Below, piece by piece: positions 1-8,426 of a stretch of DNA of 21,465 nucleotides. The notes beneath the pieces were generated by a model. It was not told the origin of the DNA, made no database searches, and saw only the letters and a program-made list of their open reading frames with translations. The stretch is from Leucobacter sp. (GTDB lineage: Bacteria > Actinomycetota > Actinomycetes > Actinomycetales > Microbacteriaceae). Position 1 is the stretch's first letter. Each line of letters begins with the position of its first letter. The position numbers and the translations under genes were made by a program. The stretch is taken from positions 1-21,465 of the forward strand of contig JAPSIU010000013.1 in the NCBI GenBank assembly GCA_031178565.1, written 5' to 3'.

Positions 1-42
1 ATTCCTGCATATCCCGCCGACGGAGAGGACAGCCCGCGATGA
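1..42 (+). CDS. possible 3' end of an upstream gene (partial)
   Basis: The frame starting at base 1 is open and ends in TGA at 40-42, giving a 13-residue tail (ending ADGEDSPR). Its stop overlaps the ATG at 39 as ATGA, the typical stop/start overlap of a tight operon, which would make the amidohydrolase a downstream gene of a longer transcript. Thirteen open codons in GC-rich DNA prove little, so this may be non-coding leader. No function can be assigned. Confidence 0.3.
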   Translation: MPAYPADGEDSPR

Positions 43-1673
43 CGCAGCCGAGCCGCATGCTCACGGGAGCGATCCTCTGGACCGGGAGCGATTTCGCCGC
101 CGCCTCCCTGCTGCTGCAGGGCTCTCGGATCAGCGACGTGCTCCCCGCCGGCAGCACCCTTCCGGAGCTCCCGGCCGAGTGCGTGACCGACCTCTCGGGT
201 GCCGCGGTCTTCCCCGGTTTCGTCGATGCGCACGCGCACCCCCTGATCGGCGGCCGCGAGTTGCACGGGGCGCCCGTCAGGCGGGCGCGGAGCCTCGACG
301 AAGCGCTGCGCATCGTGCGGGAGTTCGCGAGAGCGAATCCCGACCTCCCGTGGATCGTCGGCGAGGGCTTCGATCTCAGTATCGATCCGAGCGGGATCTA
401 CTTCGCCGCGGACCTCGATCGGGCGGTGCCCGATCGGCCGGTCGCACTCCGGTCGAGCGACATCCACACGATGTGGGCGAACACGGCGGCCCTCGAAGCC
501 GCGGGGATCACTCGTGACACCCCTGAGCCGAGCGACGGCGTGATCGAGCGCCGCGCTGACGGCACGCCCTCCGGCACGCTTCGAGAGTGGGGGGCGTTCA
601 TGCCGCTGCTTCGCGCCGTGCCCCGTCCGCCCGTCGAAGAGGTCTCGGCGGCTCTGCTCCGCGGTCTGAGGTCGCTGAGCACCGAGGGAGTGACGACCGT
701 GCAGGACGCGTGGGTCGAGCTCGAGGACCTGGACGCGTATCTCGAGGCGGCGCGCTCGGGGCTCCCCGTCCGCCTCAACATCGCCCTCCGGGCGGTTCCC
801 GGCCGCTGGCCGGAGCAGGTGCGAGCGTTCACCGATGCTCGGGAGCGGATCGATCGCCTGGGCCTGCCCGACCTGACCGCTCGCACCGTCAAGTTCTTCG
901 CGGACGGCATCATCGAGGGCGGCACGGCGCACGTCAGCGAACCGTACCACGGCGGCTCCTGCTGCGGAGTGCCGGCGTGGGGCGCGGAAGAACTCGTCGA
1001 GGCGGCGGCGGCGTTCGACGCCGCTGGATTCCAACTGCACATCCACGCGATCGGCGATGCCGGGATGAGCCGCGCCATCGCGGCGATCCGCGTCGCGGCC
1101 GAGCGCAACGGACCCCGCGACCGGCGGCCGGTCATCGCTCACGCGCAGCTCGTCGCGCCGGACGACCTGGCGCGCCTCGTGGAGTCCGACATCACGGTCG
1201 CCGTCCAGCCGTACTGGGCGAAGCTCGACGGCGTCGTGCGGCATCTCACGAATGGGCGGCTGCGTGGCGAGCGCGAGCACCGGCAGTATCCGTTCAAGAC
1301 GATGCGCGATTCCGGGGTGCGCCTCGCGTCCTCGAGCGACTATCCGATCACGACGCCGAGCCCGCTCCAGGCGCTCGGCGTCGCGATCAGCCGCGACGAG
1401 CACGGAGACCTTGCGAACTCCTGGATCCCCGATGAGCGCCTGGAGCTCTCCGAAGCGGTGGAGGCCGCGACCGTCGCCGCCGCGTACACGCAGTTCCGCG
1501 ACGACGCGCTGGGGCGCCTCGTGCCGGGGGCGCCGGCCGACTTCGTCGTCGTCTCCGGGATCCCCGAGCGCCCCGGTCCCGCGGACTTGATCAACGCTCG
1601 CGTCGAAGCCACCTGGCGCAACGGCGTACCGATCTACGCCCGCCGTCCGGCGGACGCCCTCACCGTTCACTGA
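39..1673 (+). CDS. YtcJ-type metal-dependent amidohydrolase (Amidohydro_3), first copy
   Basis: A 544-residue cytosolic hydrolase of the amidohydrolase superfamily, YtcJ/Amidohydro_3 branch, whose characterised members cleave amide, formyl or carbamate-like bonds; the substrate here is unknown. Visible are a beta-rich N-terminal composite domain, then VDAHAHP (H65, H67), TVKFFADG (K285, the position carboxylated in related enzymes), HIHAIGD (H334/H336), AHAQ (H368) and SSSDYP (D434), so the metal centre looks intact. The start at 39 is chosen because GGAGAGG at 22-28 is well placed, although the frame stays open to the window edge. It leads a probable operon with an APC permease 27 bp downstream and an M24 peptidase. 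It shares WANTAALEA.GITRDTP with the second copy at 5418-7064. No signal peptide. The family call is firm, the substrate is not. Confidence 0.88.
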   Translation: MTQPSRMLTGAILWTGSDFAAASLLLQGSRISDVLPAGSTLPELPAECVTDLSGAAVFPGFVDAHAHPLIGGRELHGAPVRRARSLDEALRIVREFARANPDLPWIVGEGFDLSIDPSGIYFAADLDRAVPDRPVALRSSDIHTMWANTAALEAAGITRDTPEPSDGVIERRADGTPSGTLREWGAFMPLLRAVPRPPVEEVSAALLRGLRSLSTEGVTTVQDAWVELEDLDAYLEAARSGLPVRLNIALRAVPGRWPEQVRAFTDARERIDRLGLPDLTARTVKFFADGIIEGGTAHVSEPYHGGSCCGVPAWGAEELVEAAAAFDAAGFQLHIHAIGDAGMSRAIAAIRVAAERNGPRDRRPVIAHAQLVAPDDLARLVESDITVAVQPYWAKLDGVVRHLTNGRLRGEREHRQYPFKTMRDSGVRLASSSDYPITTPSPLQALGVAISRDEHGDLANSWIPDERLELSEAVEAATVAAAYTQFRDDALGRLVPGAPADFVVVSGIPERPGPADLINARVEATWRNGVPIYARRPADALTVH

Positions 1674-1700
1674 ATCGCAGATACTCGAAGGAGAGTCGCC

Positions 1701-3197
1701 ATGACCGCTGCACCCGACATCGCCCCGCCCGCCCGTCCGGCCCCGGAGGCCGGCGTCATGAAACGCGAGTTCACGCTCTGGTCGGCGTTCTCGCTGGCGT
1801 TCGTGTTCGTCTCGCCCATCGTCGCCATGTACGGCATCTTCGGACTCGGATTGGCGACCGTGGGGCCCGCCTTCTGGTGGGGATGGGTCGTGACGCTCGC
1901 CGGCCAGCTCACGGTCGCGATCGCGCTCGGGGTGCTCGCCTCGCGCTGGCCGCTCGCCGGCGGCGTCTACCAGTGGTCGCGCCGGCTCGTCGGCCCGAGG
2001 TACGGATGGTTCGCAGGGTGGGCGTACACCTGGGCGCTGCTCATCGCGCTGAGCTCGGTCTCCTACTCCGGCGCGGTCTTCGTCGCGCTGCTCGTCGGCC
2101 TCGATGCGACCTCGCCGGCGGTGCTCGTGGCCCTGGCCGTCGCGCTGCTCGTGGTCACCACCGCCGTGAACATCGCGGGGCGTCGTGTGGTGAAGCTCGT
2201 CGCGACCGCGTGCATCGTCGCCGAGATCCTCGGATCCCTGGGCGTGGCCGTCTACCTGCTCGTCTTCGGGCGCGAACAGGATCCCTCCTTCCTCGCCGAG
2301 GGCCTGCAATCGGCCCCGGGGACGCCCCTCATGATGACGCCGTTCGTCTTCATCGTCGCGATCGCCGGCTGGTCCTTCCTCGGATTCGAGAGCGCCAGCA
2401 GCATCGCCGAGGAGGTGAAGAACCCGAAGTACGCCGTGCCGCGGGCGATCGTGTTCTCACTGCTGGGCGTCGGCACGGTGATCCTCGTCACGAGCTTCGC
2501 GATCATCCTCGCGATCCCCGACCTCCCCCAGATCCTCGCGGCGTCCGAGGGCGATCCCGTCATCGCCGTGCTCGCGTACCACTTCCCGCCGGCCGTCGTC
2601 GATGCGATCCTCGCGATGTTCGTGATCGCGTTCCTCGCCAGCCTCGTCGGCATCCAGGCCGCGGTGTCGCGCCTCGTCTGGGCGAACGCGCGCGAGGACG
2701 AGCTGCCCGCCGCCGGCTGGTTGAAGCGGCTGCGCGGGGAGGGCGGGCTGCCGGCGAACGCCATCCTGCTCACGGGTGCGATCTCGATCGTCGCGCTGCT
2801 CCTGCTGCAGAACGAGTACGTGAGCACCCTGCTCGTCGCCTTCACGACGGTCGGCTTCTACGCCGCGTTCTCGTTCCCCGTGCTCGGCCTCGCCATCGCG
2901 CGGTTCCGCGGCACCTGGCAGCCGGGCGAGCGACTCTTCATGGGGCGGATCGGCACGGTCATGTCATGGGTCGCGCTCGTCTGGCTGGCACTCGAGATCA
3001 CGAACGTGCTCTGGCCCCGCGAGGCCGCGGACCTCTGGCTGATCAATGCCGCCCCGCTCATCGCGTCTGTCGCCGTCGCCCTCGTGGGGGCCCTCGTGTA
3101 CCGTCTGTCGCCGGTCGGGCGCGGGCTCGTCGAGTCGTCGGTCGCACTCCACGCGCGCACCAGCGCCGCACCGGTTATCGAGAAAGAAGGAAACTGA
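1701..3197 (+). CDS. APC-family amino acid/amine permease
   Basis: A 498-residue inner-membrane transporter of the amino acid-polyamine-organocation superfamily, most like the amino acid/choline (ACT) branch. About 12 hydrophobic helices can be traced. The first (around residues 26-55) carries YGIFGLGLATVGPAFWWG, and the mid-protein APC signature GWSFLGFESASSIAEEVKNP, followed by KYAVPRA, is clear. The N-terminal 20 residues are Pro/Ala-rich and cytosolic. A strong AAGGAG at 1688-1693 sits 7 nt before ATG 1701. It follows the amidohydrolase by 27 bp and its TGA (3195-3197) shares one base with the next gene's ATG, so translational coupling is likely. Context suggests it imports a nitrogenous substrate that the flanking amidohydrolase and peptidase process. 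The ligand cannot be read from sequence. Confidence 0.88.
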   Translation: MTAAPDIAPPARPAPEAGVMKREFTLWSAFSLAFVFVSPIVAMYGIFGLGLATVGPAFWWGWVVTLAGQLTVAIALGVLASRWPLAGGVYQWSRRLVGPRYGWFAGWAYTWALLIALSSVSYSGAVFVALLVGLDATSPAVLVALAVALLVVTTAVNIAGRRVVKLVATACIVAEILGSLGVAVYLLVFGREQDPSFLAEGLQSAPGTPLMMTPFVFIVAIAGWSFLGFESASSIAEEVKNPKYAVPRAIVFSLLGVGTVILVTSFAIILAIPDLPQILAASEGDPVIAVLAYHFPPAVVDAILAMFVIAFLASLVGIQAAVSRLVWANAREDELPAAGWLKRLRGEGGLPANAILLTGAISIVALLLLQNEYVSTLLVAFTTVGFYAAFSFPVLGLAIARFRGTWQPGERLFMGRIGTVMSWVALVWLALEITNVLWPREAADLWLINAAPLIASVAVALVGALVYRLSPVGRGLVESSVALHARTSAAPVIEKEGN

Positions 3198-4381
3198 TGA
3201 ATGCCCTGTACCGCTGGCCCGAGTACGACGCCGCCGAACTGCACCGGGCCAGATTCGCGCGCGTGCAGCAGGTCATGCGCGAGCGCGATCTCGACGCGCT
3301 GCTGCTCGTGGGTCCCGACCACATCCGCTACGCGACCGACTTCCGCGCGCATCTGACGAACGAGTCCGAGTGGTTCGCGGCGCTCGTGCGGCGGGAGGGC
3401 GACGCCGAACTCTTCCTGCCCTACATCGACGAGACGATCGAAGCTCCGTACCCCCGCATGCCCTGGGTCTCGCGGGTGCACCCGGTGGCGTCGTGGTCGG
3501 CCGCCACGGCGAACCCGCGGACCTGGGTGCGCGCGGTGGCGGGCCGGCTCTCGGCTGCGGCGGCCCGGGCGAGGGTCGGGATCGACGCCGTCGACCAGAC
3601 GCTCCTGGCGGGCCTGCGCGAGGAGGCGGGGGCCGTCGAGTTCGTGCCGGTGACCACCGAACTGCATCGCATCCGGCGCGAGAAGCACCCGATCGAGCTC
3701 CTGCTGCTCGATGCCGTCTCCCGCGTGAACGCCGGCGCCATGGAGGCGGCGCTGGGGGCGGCTCGCGTCGGCGGGACGGACCACGATGTCCTCGCCGCCG
3801 CCATGGCCTACCAGCAGGCGGCGGGCGTCGAGTTCGTGACCCACTCGGTCTGCAACCTGCGCAACGGCAGCGGCGACTGGTTCGCGGCGGGCCGGCGCTT
3901 CGTCGAGGGCGACCCGTTCTTCTTCGACATCGGATGCTACGGATCGGGCGGATACGCGTCCGATGCTGGACGCACCGGGTTCGTCGGCGAACCTCGCGAG
4001 GAGCACATCAATGCCTACGAGCACCTGCTGACCGCGTATCGCATCGCGCAGGAACTCGCCGTTCCCGGAGCGAAGGCGTCGACGCTGCTCGCGGCGACCA
4101 ACGAGTACCTCGAGGCGCAGGGCCTCGGTCGTACGCCCTACGCGATCGGGCACGGCGTCGGGCTGAGGATCTGCGAACTGCCGACGCTCTTCTCGCCCGG
4201 GCTCATGGACGACGACGTGACGCTCATCGAGGGCGAGGTGATCGCGCTCGAGCCCGAGACCACGGTCGTAGTGGACGGGGTGGAGACGGTCCTCAAGATC
4301 GAGGACAACTTCGTCGTCGAGTCGCAGGGGCTGCGCAGGCTCACGGTGGTCCCCGACGAGAGCGAGTTCGTTCGAGCGTGA
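3197..4381 (+). CDS. M24-family metallopeptidase (Xaa-Pro peptidase / creatinase fold)
   Basis: A 394-residue cytosolic protein with the two-domain layout of proline peptidases and creatinases: an N-terminal creatinase-like domain (about 15-155) and a C-terminal pita-bread domain (about 165-390). All five expected dimetal ligands are present: D244 (FFFDIG), D256 (ASDAGRTG), H319 (AIGHGVGL), E352 (ALEPE) and E369 (KIEDN). That favours a true metalloenzyme over metal-free creatinase. ATG 3197 is supported by AGAAGGA just upstream and by the TGATG overlap with the permease stop. The start gives MNALYRWPEY and a normal family length. It is last in the operon and is followed by a strong hairpin. 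Likely role: hydrolysis of an Xaa-Pro dipeptide or a small amidated compound imported by the upstream permease. The exact activity is unknown. Confidence 0.85.
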   Translation: MNALYRWPEYDAAELHRARFARVQQVMRERDLDALLLVGPDHIRYATDFRAHLTNESEWFAALVRREGDAELFLPYIDETIEAPYPRMPWVSRVHPVASWSAATANPRTWVRAVAGRLSAAAARARVGIDAVDQTLLAGLREEAGAVEFVPVTTELHRIRREKHPIELLLLDAVSRVNAGAMEAALGAARVGGTDHDVLAAAMAYQQAAGVEFVTHSVCNLRNGSGDWFAAGRRFVEGDPFFFDIGCYGSGGYASDAGRTGFVGEPREEHINAYEHLLTAYRIAQELAVPGAKASTLLAATNEYLEAQGLGRTPYAIGHGVGLRICELPTLFSPGLMDDDVTLIEGEVIALEPETTVVVDGVETVLKIEDNFVVESQGLRRLTVVPDESEFVRA

Positions 4382-4391
4382 CCTCTTGGCC

Positions 4392-4415
4392 CGGTGCGGG
4401 CGGGTGCCTGCGCCG
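4392..4415. terminator. bidirectional hairpin between convergent genes
   Basis: CGGTGCGGGC at 4392-4401 pairs with GCCTGCGCCG at 4406-4415 through ten pairs, two of them G-T, around a GGGT loop. It fills most of the 42-bp gap between the stop of the M24 gene (4381) and the stop of the opposing hydrolase (4424). There is no clear T-tract, only CTTCTC on the plus side, so it could be a weak intrinsic terminator or a Rho-linked 3'-end hairpin. Confidence 0.6.
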
Positions 4416-4423
4416 CTTCTCGG

Positions 4424-5293
4424 TCAGCCGTTCCCGGCGCGATCCACCATCCACGTGATGAGATCCGCGAACACCTCGTCCCGGTTGGTCTCGTTCAGGG
4501 GTTCGTGCCTGGCCCCCGGGTACACCTTGACCGTCACGTCGCGCACCCCGCGGCGCCGGTAGGCATCGGCGAGCAGACGGATCCCGCCGCCTCGGCTCAG
4601 CGGATCGTCGCTGCCGCCGACGATGAGGATCGGCAGATCGCTCGGGAGCCCCGGCCCCGGCTTGCCGAACAGGCGCAGCGAGTCGGCCACGCCGAAGAGT
4701 TTCGCGATGTCCGCCGCGAAGCAGAGCTCGTCGGCGATGAAGGCCTTCGCCGTCTCGGGGTCCCCGCTCAGCCATTCGAAACCGTTGGCGCCCTCGGCCT
4801 TCCACTTCGCGTTGAGATCTCCGCTCTCCATGTGCTTGAAGGTGCGGAACGCGGATCCCGAGAGCACGATCGCGTCCCAGGCCCGTGGATGCTCGCCCAG
4901 GATGCGCTGCGCCATGAGCGAGCCCCAGGAGTGGGCGAACATGACGACGGGCAGGCCCGGGTGCCGTTCGCGGGCGATCGCGGTGAGCTGCAGGATCGCG
5001 GCCTCCGTCGCTCGCAGCCCGCCGGGGCCGAGGCGGCCGAGTTTCGAGAGGTCGCCGTCGTGCTGCTTGCGCCCCGTCTCGCCGTGCCCGCGGTGATCGT
5101 CGGCGTAGACGGTGAAGCCCGCGCCCGTCAGCGCCCGTGCGAAGGCGTCGTAGCGCTTCGCGTGCTCGCCGACGCCGTGTGCGATCTGCACCACGCCGAC
5201 GGGCTCCTCGGCCGGCCACTCGTACGCCGCGATCTCGACGCCGTGCGCGTCGACGAAGCTGAACTCGATGTACCCGCTTGCTTCGGTGGTCAT
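4424..5293 (-). CDS. alpha/beta hydrolase, monoacylglycerol-lipase / S33-like
   Basis: A 289-residue soluble serine hydrolase of the Hydrolase_4 (S33 / monoacylglycerol lipase) type. Visible elements: IAHGVGEHAKRY at 37-48, matching the HGxxEHxxRY oxyanion segment of monoglyceride lipases; ADDHRGHGETG at 64-74; nucleophile elbow FAHSWGS with S122; acid D229 or D230 in VGGSDDPLS; and H263 in GARHEPLNE. The elbow has Ala instead of the usual first Gly (AHSWG), a minor variation. No signal peptide. The ATG at 5293 has no clear Shine-Dalgarno, but CAGAAT lies 6 nt upstream, suggesting a leaderless start. It is the last gene of the minus-strand series, 124 bp after the second amidohydrolase, so it could be read both from there and from its own promoter. 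Probable ester hydrolysis; substrate unknown. Confidence 0.87.
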   Translation of the reverse strand: MTTEASGYIEFSFVDAHGVEIAAYEWPAEEPVGVVQIAHGVGEHAKRYDAFARALTGAGFTVYADDHRGHGETGRKQHDGDLSKLGRLGPGGLRATEAAILQLTAIARERHPGLPVVMFAHSWGSLMAQRILGEHPRAWDAIVLSGSAFRTFKHMESGDLNAKWKAEGANGFEWLSGDPETAKAFIADELCFAADIAKLFGVADSLRLFGKPGPGLPSDLPILIVGGSDDPLSRGGGIRLLADAYRRRGVRDVTVKVYPGARHEPLNETNRDEVFADLITWMVDRAGNG

Positions 5294-5299
5294 GCCCTC

Positions 5300-5305
5300 A
5301 TTCTG
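5300..5305 (-). promoter_or_regulatory. candidate -10 box for a leaderless alpha/beta hydrolase mRNA
   Basis: On the minus strand CAGAAT ends 6 nt before the ATG at 5293, and no purine-rich ribosome site of usual spacing is present. That places the likely transcription start at or next to the A of the start codon, as in other leaderless candidates of this window. No -35 element is recognisable. Confidence 0.35.
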
Positions 5306-5417
5306 GTGGGCGGGGCTGAGCGCCGCCAGAGGTCGCCTGGAACCCGGCCCCGATCCGACTCCGAGCTCCGGTCGGCCTCGGCCCGCCCCTCAACGTCTCC
5401 CCTGAGTTACTCCGCCG

Positions 5418-7064
5418 TCACTCCGCCGCGCGGAACCCGGGTTCGCCGTCCACGAGTGTCAGCACCGCCGAGCTGTCGAGAAGCTTCTCGGGCGCGTCCG
5501 TGAGCGGATTCGCCGCCCAGACCACCGCGTTCGCGCGGAAACCCGCCGAGATGCGCCCGAGCTCGTGGTCCCGCCTCGTCGCGTAGGCCGTGCCGAGCGT
5601 GAGCGCCTCGAGCGCGTCGGCGGGGGTGAACACCCGGTGCGGCTGGTACGGCTCGCGGCTCCGATCGAGTGCGGACTTCGCGGTGAGCGCGATGAACAGG
5701 TTGTTCGGAGCCTCGTGCGGTGCCGTCGGAGCGTCGGTCCCGAGTGCGAGCATCACGCCGCCCTCGCGGAACTTGTGCCACGGGAACCCCGTGTGCGCGC
5801 GCTCGTCGCCGAGCACGGCCTGCCAGTTGTCGAGCACGGCGGGATCGCAGTGGACCGGCTGCATGGAGGCCGTCACACCGAGCGCCGCCATGCGTGCGAT
5901 CGTGTCGTCCGCCACCGACTCGAGGTGCTCGACGCGGGCGCGCCGGTCGGCCCGGGGTCCGTTCACCCGGATGCACTCCTGCACCATGTCGAGTGCGATC
6001 GTGCTGGCCTCGTCGCCGATGGCGTGGAGCGCCAGTTGCAGCCCGGCGGCGTCGGCCGCGACCGCGACCGGCAGCGCGAACTCGCGCTCCCAGATCGGGC
6101 CGGGCATGTCGCCGTTCGCGTACGGCGCGCGCATGGCCGCGGTGCAGGCGTCGATCACGCCGTCGAGGATGAACTTCACGCCGGCGATCCGCAGCCACTG
6201 ATCGCCGTACTGCGCGGCCACCTCGTCCCGGATCCGCGCCACCTCGGCCACCTCCGCGAGGTCGGTCTCGAGGTCGCCCGACGCGGTGAGCAGCCAGTGC
6301 GCGTTGACGGGGAAGGGGAGGCGCCCGTCCCGGTCGAGGACGCGCCGGTAGGCCGCGAGATCCGGGTGGCCGAACGACATCTCCGTCGAACCGGTGACGC
6401 CCGTCTCGAGGTACGCGTCGAACGCGGCAGTGAGGAAGCGGTCGCGGTCGTCGTCGGTCGTCACCTCGTCGAGGTAGCCCCACGCGTGCTTCACGGCCGC
6501 GGTCTCGAGCAGGAAGCCCGTCGCGTCCCCGTTCGCGTCGCGCACGATCTCTCCGCCGACGGGATCGGGGGTGTCGCGCGTGATGCCCATCGCCTCGAGC
6601 GCAGCGGTGTTCGCCCAGACGGAGTGCAGGTCGTTCGCGTCGAGCAGCACCGGCACGTCGGGGACGGCGGCGTCGAGCATCGCGGCCGTCGGGCGCTCGC
6701 CCTCGGAGAAGATGTCGAACAGCCAGCTCGTTCCGAGGATCCGAGGCGCGTCGGGATCCGCCGCGCGCGCGGCCGCGAGACGCTCCTGCACCTCGGCGAC
6801 GGACTTCGCGTCGCGCAGCTGCACCTTCGACAGGGATTCACCCAGCATGAGCATGTGCGCGTGCCCCTCGATGATGCCGGGCGACACGAAGGCGCCGCCG
6901 AGATCGACCTCCTCGGCGCCCCCGCCCGAGGCGAGCCGCACCGATTCGAGGTCTCCCGCCGCGAGGATCCGCCCGTCCCGCACCGCGAAGCTCTCCCGCG
7001 GAGGGACTGCGGCGTCGCCGGTGAAGACCACGGCGTTGCGGTAGATCGTGACGTTGGAGGACAT
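5418..7064 (-). CDS. YtcJ-type metal-dependent amidohydrolase (Amidohydro_3), second copy
   Basis: A 548-residue amidohydrolase-superfamily protein of the same YtcJ branch as the gene at 39-1673, though clearly diverged. Metal-site motifs are all visible: EGHAHM (H68, H70), GVKFILDG (K297), ALHAIGDE (H347), RVEHLE (H380) and LGTDAP (D444). N-terminal strands MSSNVTIYRNAVVFTGD and the C-terminal segment rebuild the usual composite beta domain. ATG 7064 is chosen because it starts the conserved first strand; the frame is open further upstream, but that DNA is an antisense shadow of the MFS gene. The ribosome site is weak (AAAGCGAG). It lies 101 bp after the MFS gene on the same strand, likely co-transcribed; a TAGCAT box at 7121-7126 could give extra internal transcription. 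It probably hydrolyses an amide-like compound moved by the MFS protein; the substrate is unknown. Confidence 0.88.
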   Translation of the reverse strand: MSSNVTIYRNAVVFTGDAAVPPRESFAVRDGRILAAGDLESVRLASGGGAEEVDLGGAFVSPGIIEGHAHMLMLGESLSKVQLRDAKSVAEVQERLAAARAADPDAPRILGTSWLFDIFSEGERPTAAMLDAAVPDVPVLLDANDLHSVWANTAALEAMGITRDTPDPVGGEIVRDANGDATGFLLETAAVKHAWGYLDEVTTDDDRDRFLTAAFDAYLETGVTGSTEMSFGHPDLAAYRRVLDRDGRLPFPVNAHWLLTASGDLETDLAEVAEVARIRDEVAAQYGDQWLRIAGVKFILDGVIDACTAAMRAPYANGDMPGPIWEREFALPVAVAADAAGLQLALHAIGDEASTIALDMVQECIRVNGPRADRRARVEHLESVADDTIARMAALGVTASMQPVHCDPAVLDNWQAVLGDERAHTGFPWHKFREGGVMLALGTDAPTAPHEAPNNLFIALTAKSALDRSREPYQPHRVFTPADALEALTLGTAYATRRDHELGRISAGFRANAVVWAANPLTDAPEKLLDSSAVLTLVDGEPGFRAAE

Positions 7065-7165
7065 GGGGACTCGCTTTCGTCGTGTGCCTGTTGCCGATCG
7101 CCGCAGTGCGGATTCCGGCGATGCTATCGATGGTATCCGGGAGTGTGCTCGCGGACCGCCCGCGT

Positions 7166-8383
7166 TCAGACCCCGTCGAGGGCGGCGACCCGCGTGCGGG
7201 CGAGGGCCTGCTCCGCGCCCACGGAGACTCGGGCGATCGCGATGGTCGGGGCGATCACGGCGAAGCTCACGATCCCGGTGATCAGGGTGAACACCGGGAT
7301 CCCGAACCACTCGATGAACGCGCCGCCGATGAGCGGAGCGAAACTGGACCCGACGAGGTAGGCGCCGAGGAGGGGTCCCGACCACCTGCCTCGCGCGTCG
7401 AGTCCCGCCGCGGTCGCGATGAACAGCGCGAAGGCGAACGCGTACACGGTGTTCACGCCGATGATGAGCGCCGCGAGCAGCTGCGGCTCGTTCGCGAAGC
7501 CGATCCACACCTTGAGGATGCCGCCCGCGACGAGTGCTGCGGCGAGCGGGACCGAGCGGCCGATCCGGTTGCCGAAGACGGTGACGACGAGCATGCCGAT
7601 GATTCCGCCGGCGGCGGCGAGGCTCAGCGTGAATCCGAGCGACTGCTCGCCGAGCCCCACGGCATCGCCGAGGGCCGGCGCCATCGTCCAGATCGCGTCC
7701 TCGCTCGTCCCCCAGAGCGGGAACACGACGAGGATCGCGATCCCGGCGAGGGTGATGCGCCGGGGAGCCGCGAGCTGCAGGCTCGTGGTGACGTCGACGG
7801 GCTCGGCGTGCTGGGGCGCGGGCGGAAGCCAGACCGCGAGCGCGAGTCCGATCAGCGAGATGAGCGCGAGGGTGCCGAATACGCTGCCCTGGGTGATGCC
7901 GAGGAGCGGGATCACCGCCAGGACGATGGTGATCAGCACGCGGTTGACGAGTCCGCTCGCCGCGGACACGCGATTCGGGTTGCGGAGCGCGGCGATGGCG
8001 GCGCCCGACGTCGAGATGGCGGCGCCGATACCGGCACCGCCGACGATGAGACCGGTGACGACGAGCCACGGCACCGGCAGGAGCGCCGACGCGGCGAAGG
8101 CGACGGCCGCGACGCTCAGGCCTATCGCGGCGAGTGCTCGCCGCCGCTGTCCTGAGGCGAGGCGCGCGGTGGCGAGGCCGACGACCGCCGAGGCCAGGAG
8201 CGCCCAGGTCAGGATGTTGCCGCTCGCGATGATGTCGAAGCCGAGCGCTCCGAGTGCGGTCATGATGAAGGGGGCGAGGTTCGCCATCATCAGGCTGGCG
8301 AGGGCGATGATGAAGGTCGCGCTCCCGTTTCGCGGCGTGAGGCGATAGCGCGGTTCGGTGTCGTTCGGGGCGGTGGTGCTCAC
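7166..8383 (-). CDS. MFS transporter
   Basis: A 405-residue major facilitator superfamily membrane protein. Twelve hydrophobic segments can be counted, six before and six after a cytosolic loop near residues 188-210. After helix 2 comes a short basic loop ASGQRRRAL, a reduced form of the usual MFS loop-2/3 motif. Start is GTG at 8383, with AGGGAA 4-5 nt upstream on the minus strand. It diverges from the tetR gene at 8506, and the 122-bp gap holds a perfect palindrome overlapping its -10 box, so repression by TetR is likely. Downstream on the same strand lie the amidohydrolase and the alpha/beta hydrolase. It could import their substrate or export a toxic compound; TetR-MFS pairs are often efflux systems, but the hydrolase context leaves import open. 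Confidence 0.87.
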   Translation of the reverse strand: MSTTAPNDTEPRYRLTPRNGSATFIIALASLMMANLAPFIMTALGALGFDIIASGNILTWALLASAVVGLATARLASGQRRRALAAIGLSVAAVAFAASALLPVPWLVVTGLIVGGAGIGAAISTSGAAIAALRNPNRVSAASGLVNRVLITIVLAVIPLLGITQGSVFGTLALISLIGLALAVWLPPAPQHAEPVDVTTSLQLAAPRRITLAGIAILVVFPLWGTSEDAIWTMAPALGDAVGLGEQSLGFTLSLAAAGGIIGMLVVTVFGNRIGRSVPLAAALVAGGILKVWIGFANEPQLLAALIIGVNTVYAFAFALFIATAAGLDARGRWSGPLLGAYLVGSSFAPLIGGAFIEWFGIPVFTLITGIVSFAVIAPTIAIARVSVGAEQALARTRVAALDGV

Positions 8384-8420
8384 GTGATTCCCTGTTCTTC
8401 GGCGGCCCTGCCGAGTGATG

Positions 8421-8426
8421 ATCCTA
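8421..8426 (-). promoter_or_regulatory. candidate -10 box of the MFS operon
   Basis: TAGGAT on the minus strand lies about 38 bp before the GTG at 8383 and touches the first base of the palindrome at 8426-8446. The palindrome would fill the spacer between -10 and -35, a classic position for repression. The -35 is weak (CGAAAA-like). Confidence 0.45.

Noticed and set aside
1877..3196. Long plus-strand open frame in another phase of the permease gene
   Set aside because: It encodes an Arg/Ala/Gly-rich stream with no domain, a known artefact of GC-rich coding DNA; only its last part, from ATG 3197, is the real M24 gene.
7098..7121. TCGCCG...CGGCGA inverted repeat between MFS and second amidohydrolase
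   Set aside because: Six pairs with a 12-nt loop are common by chance at this G+C, and neither a terminator nor operator role is supported.
7065..8069. Upstream extension of the second amidohydrolase frame, antisense-phase to the MFS gene
   Set aside because: The extension is Arg/His-rich without family similarity, lies over the MFS gene in another phase, and the first conserved strand begins at the ATG at 7064.
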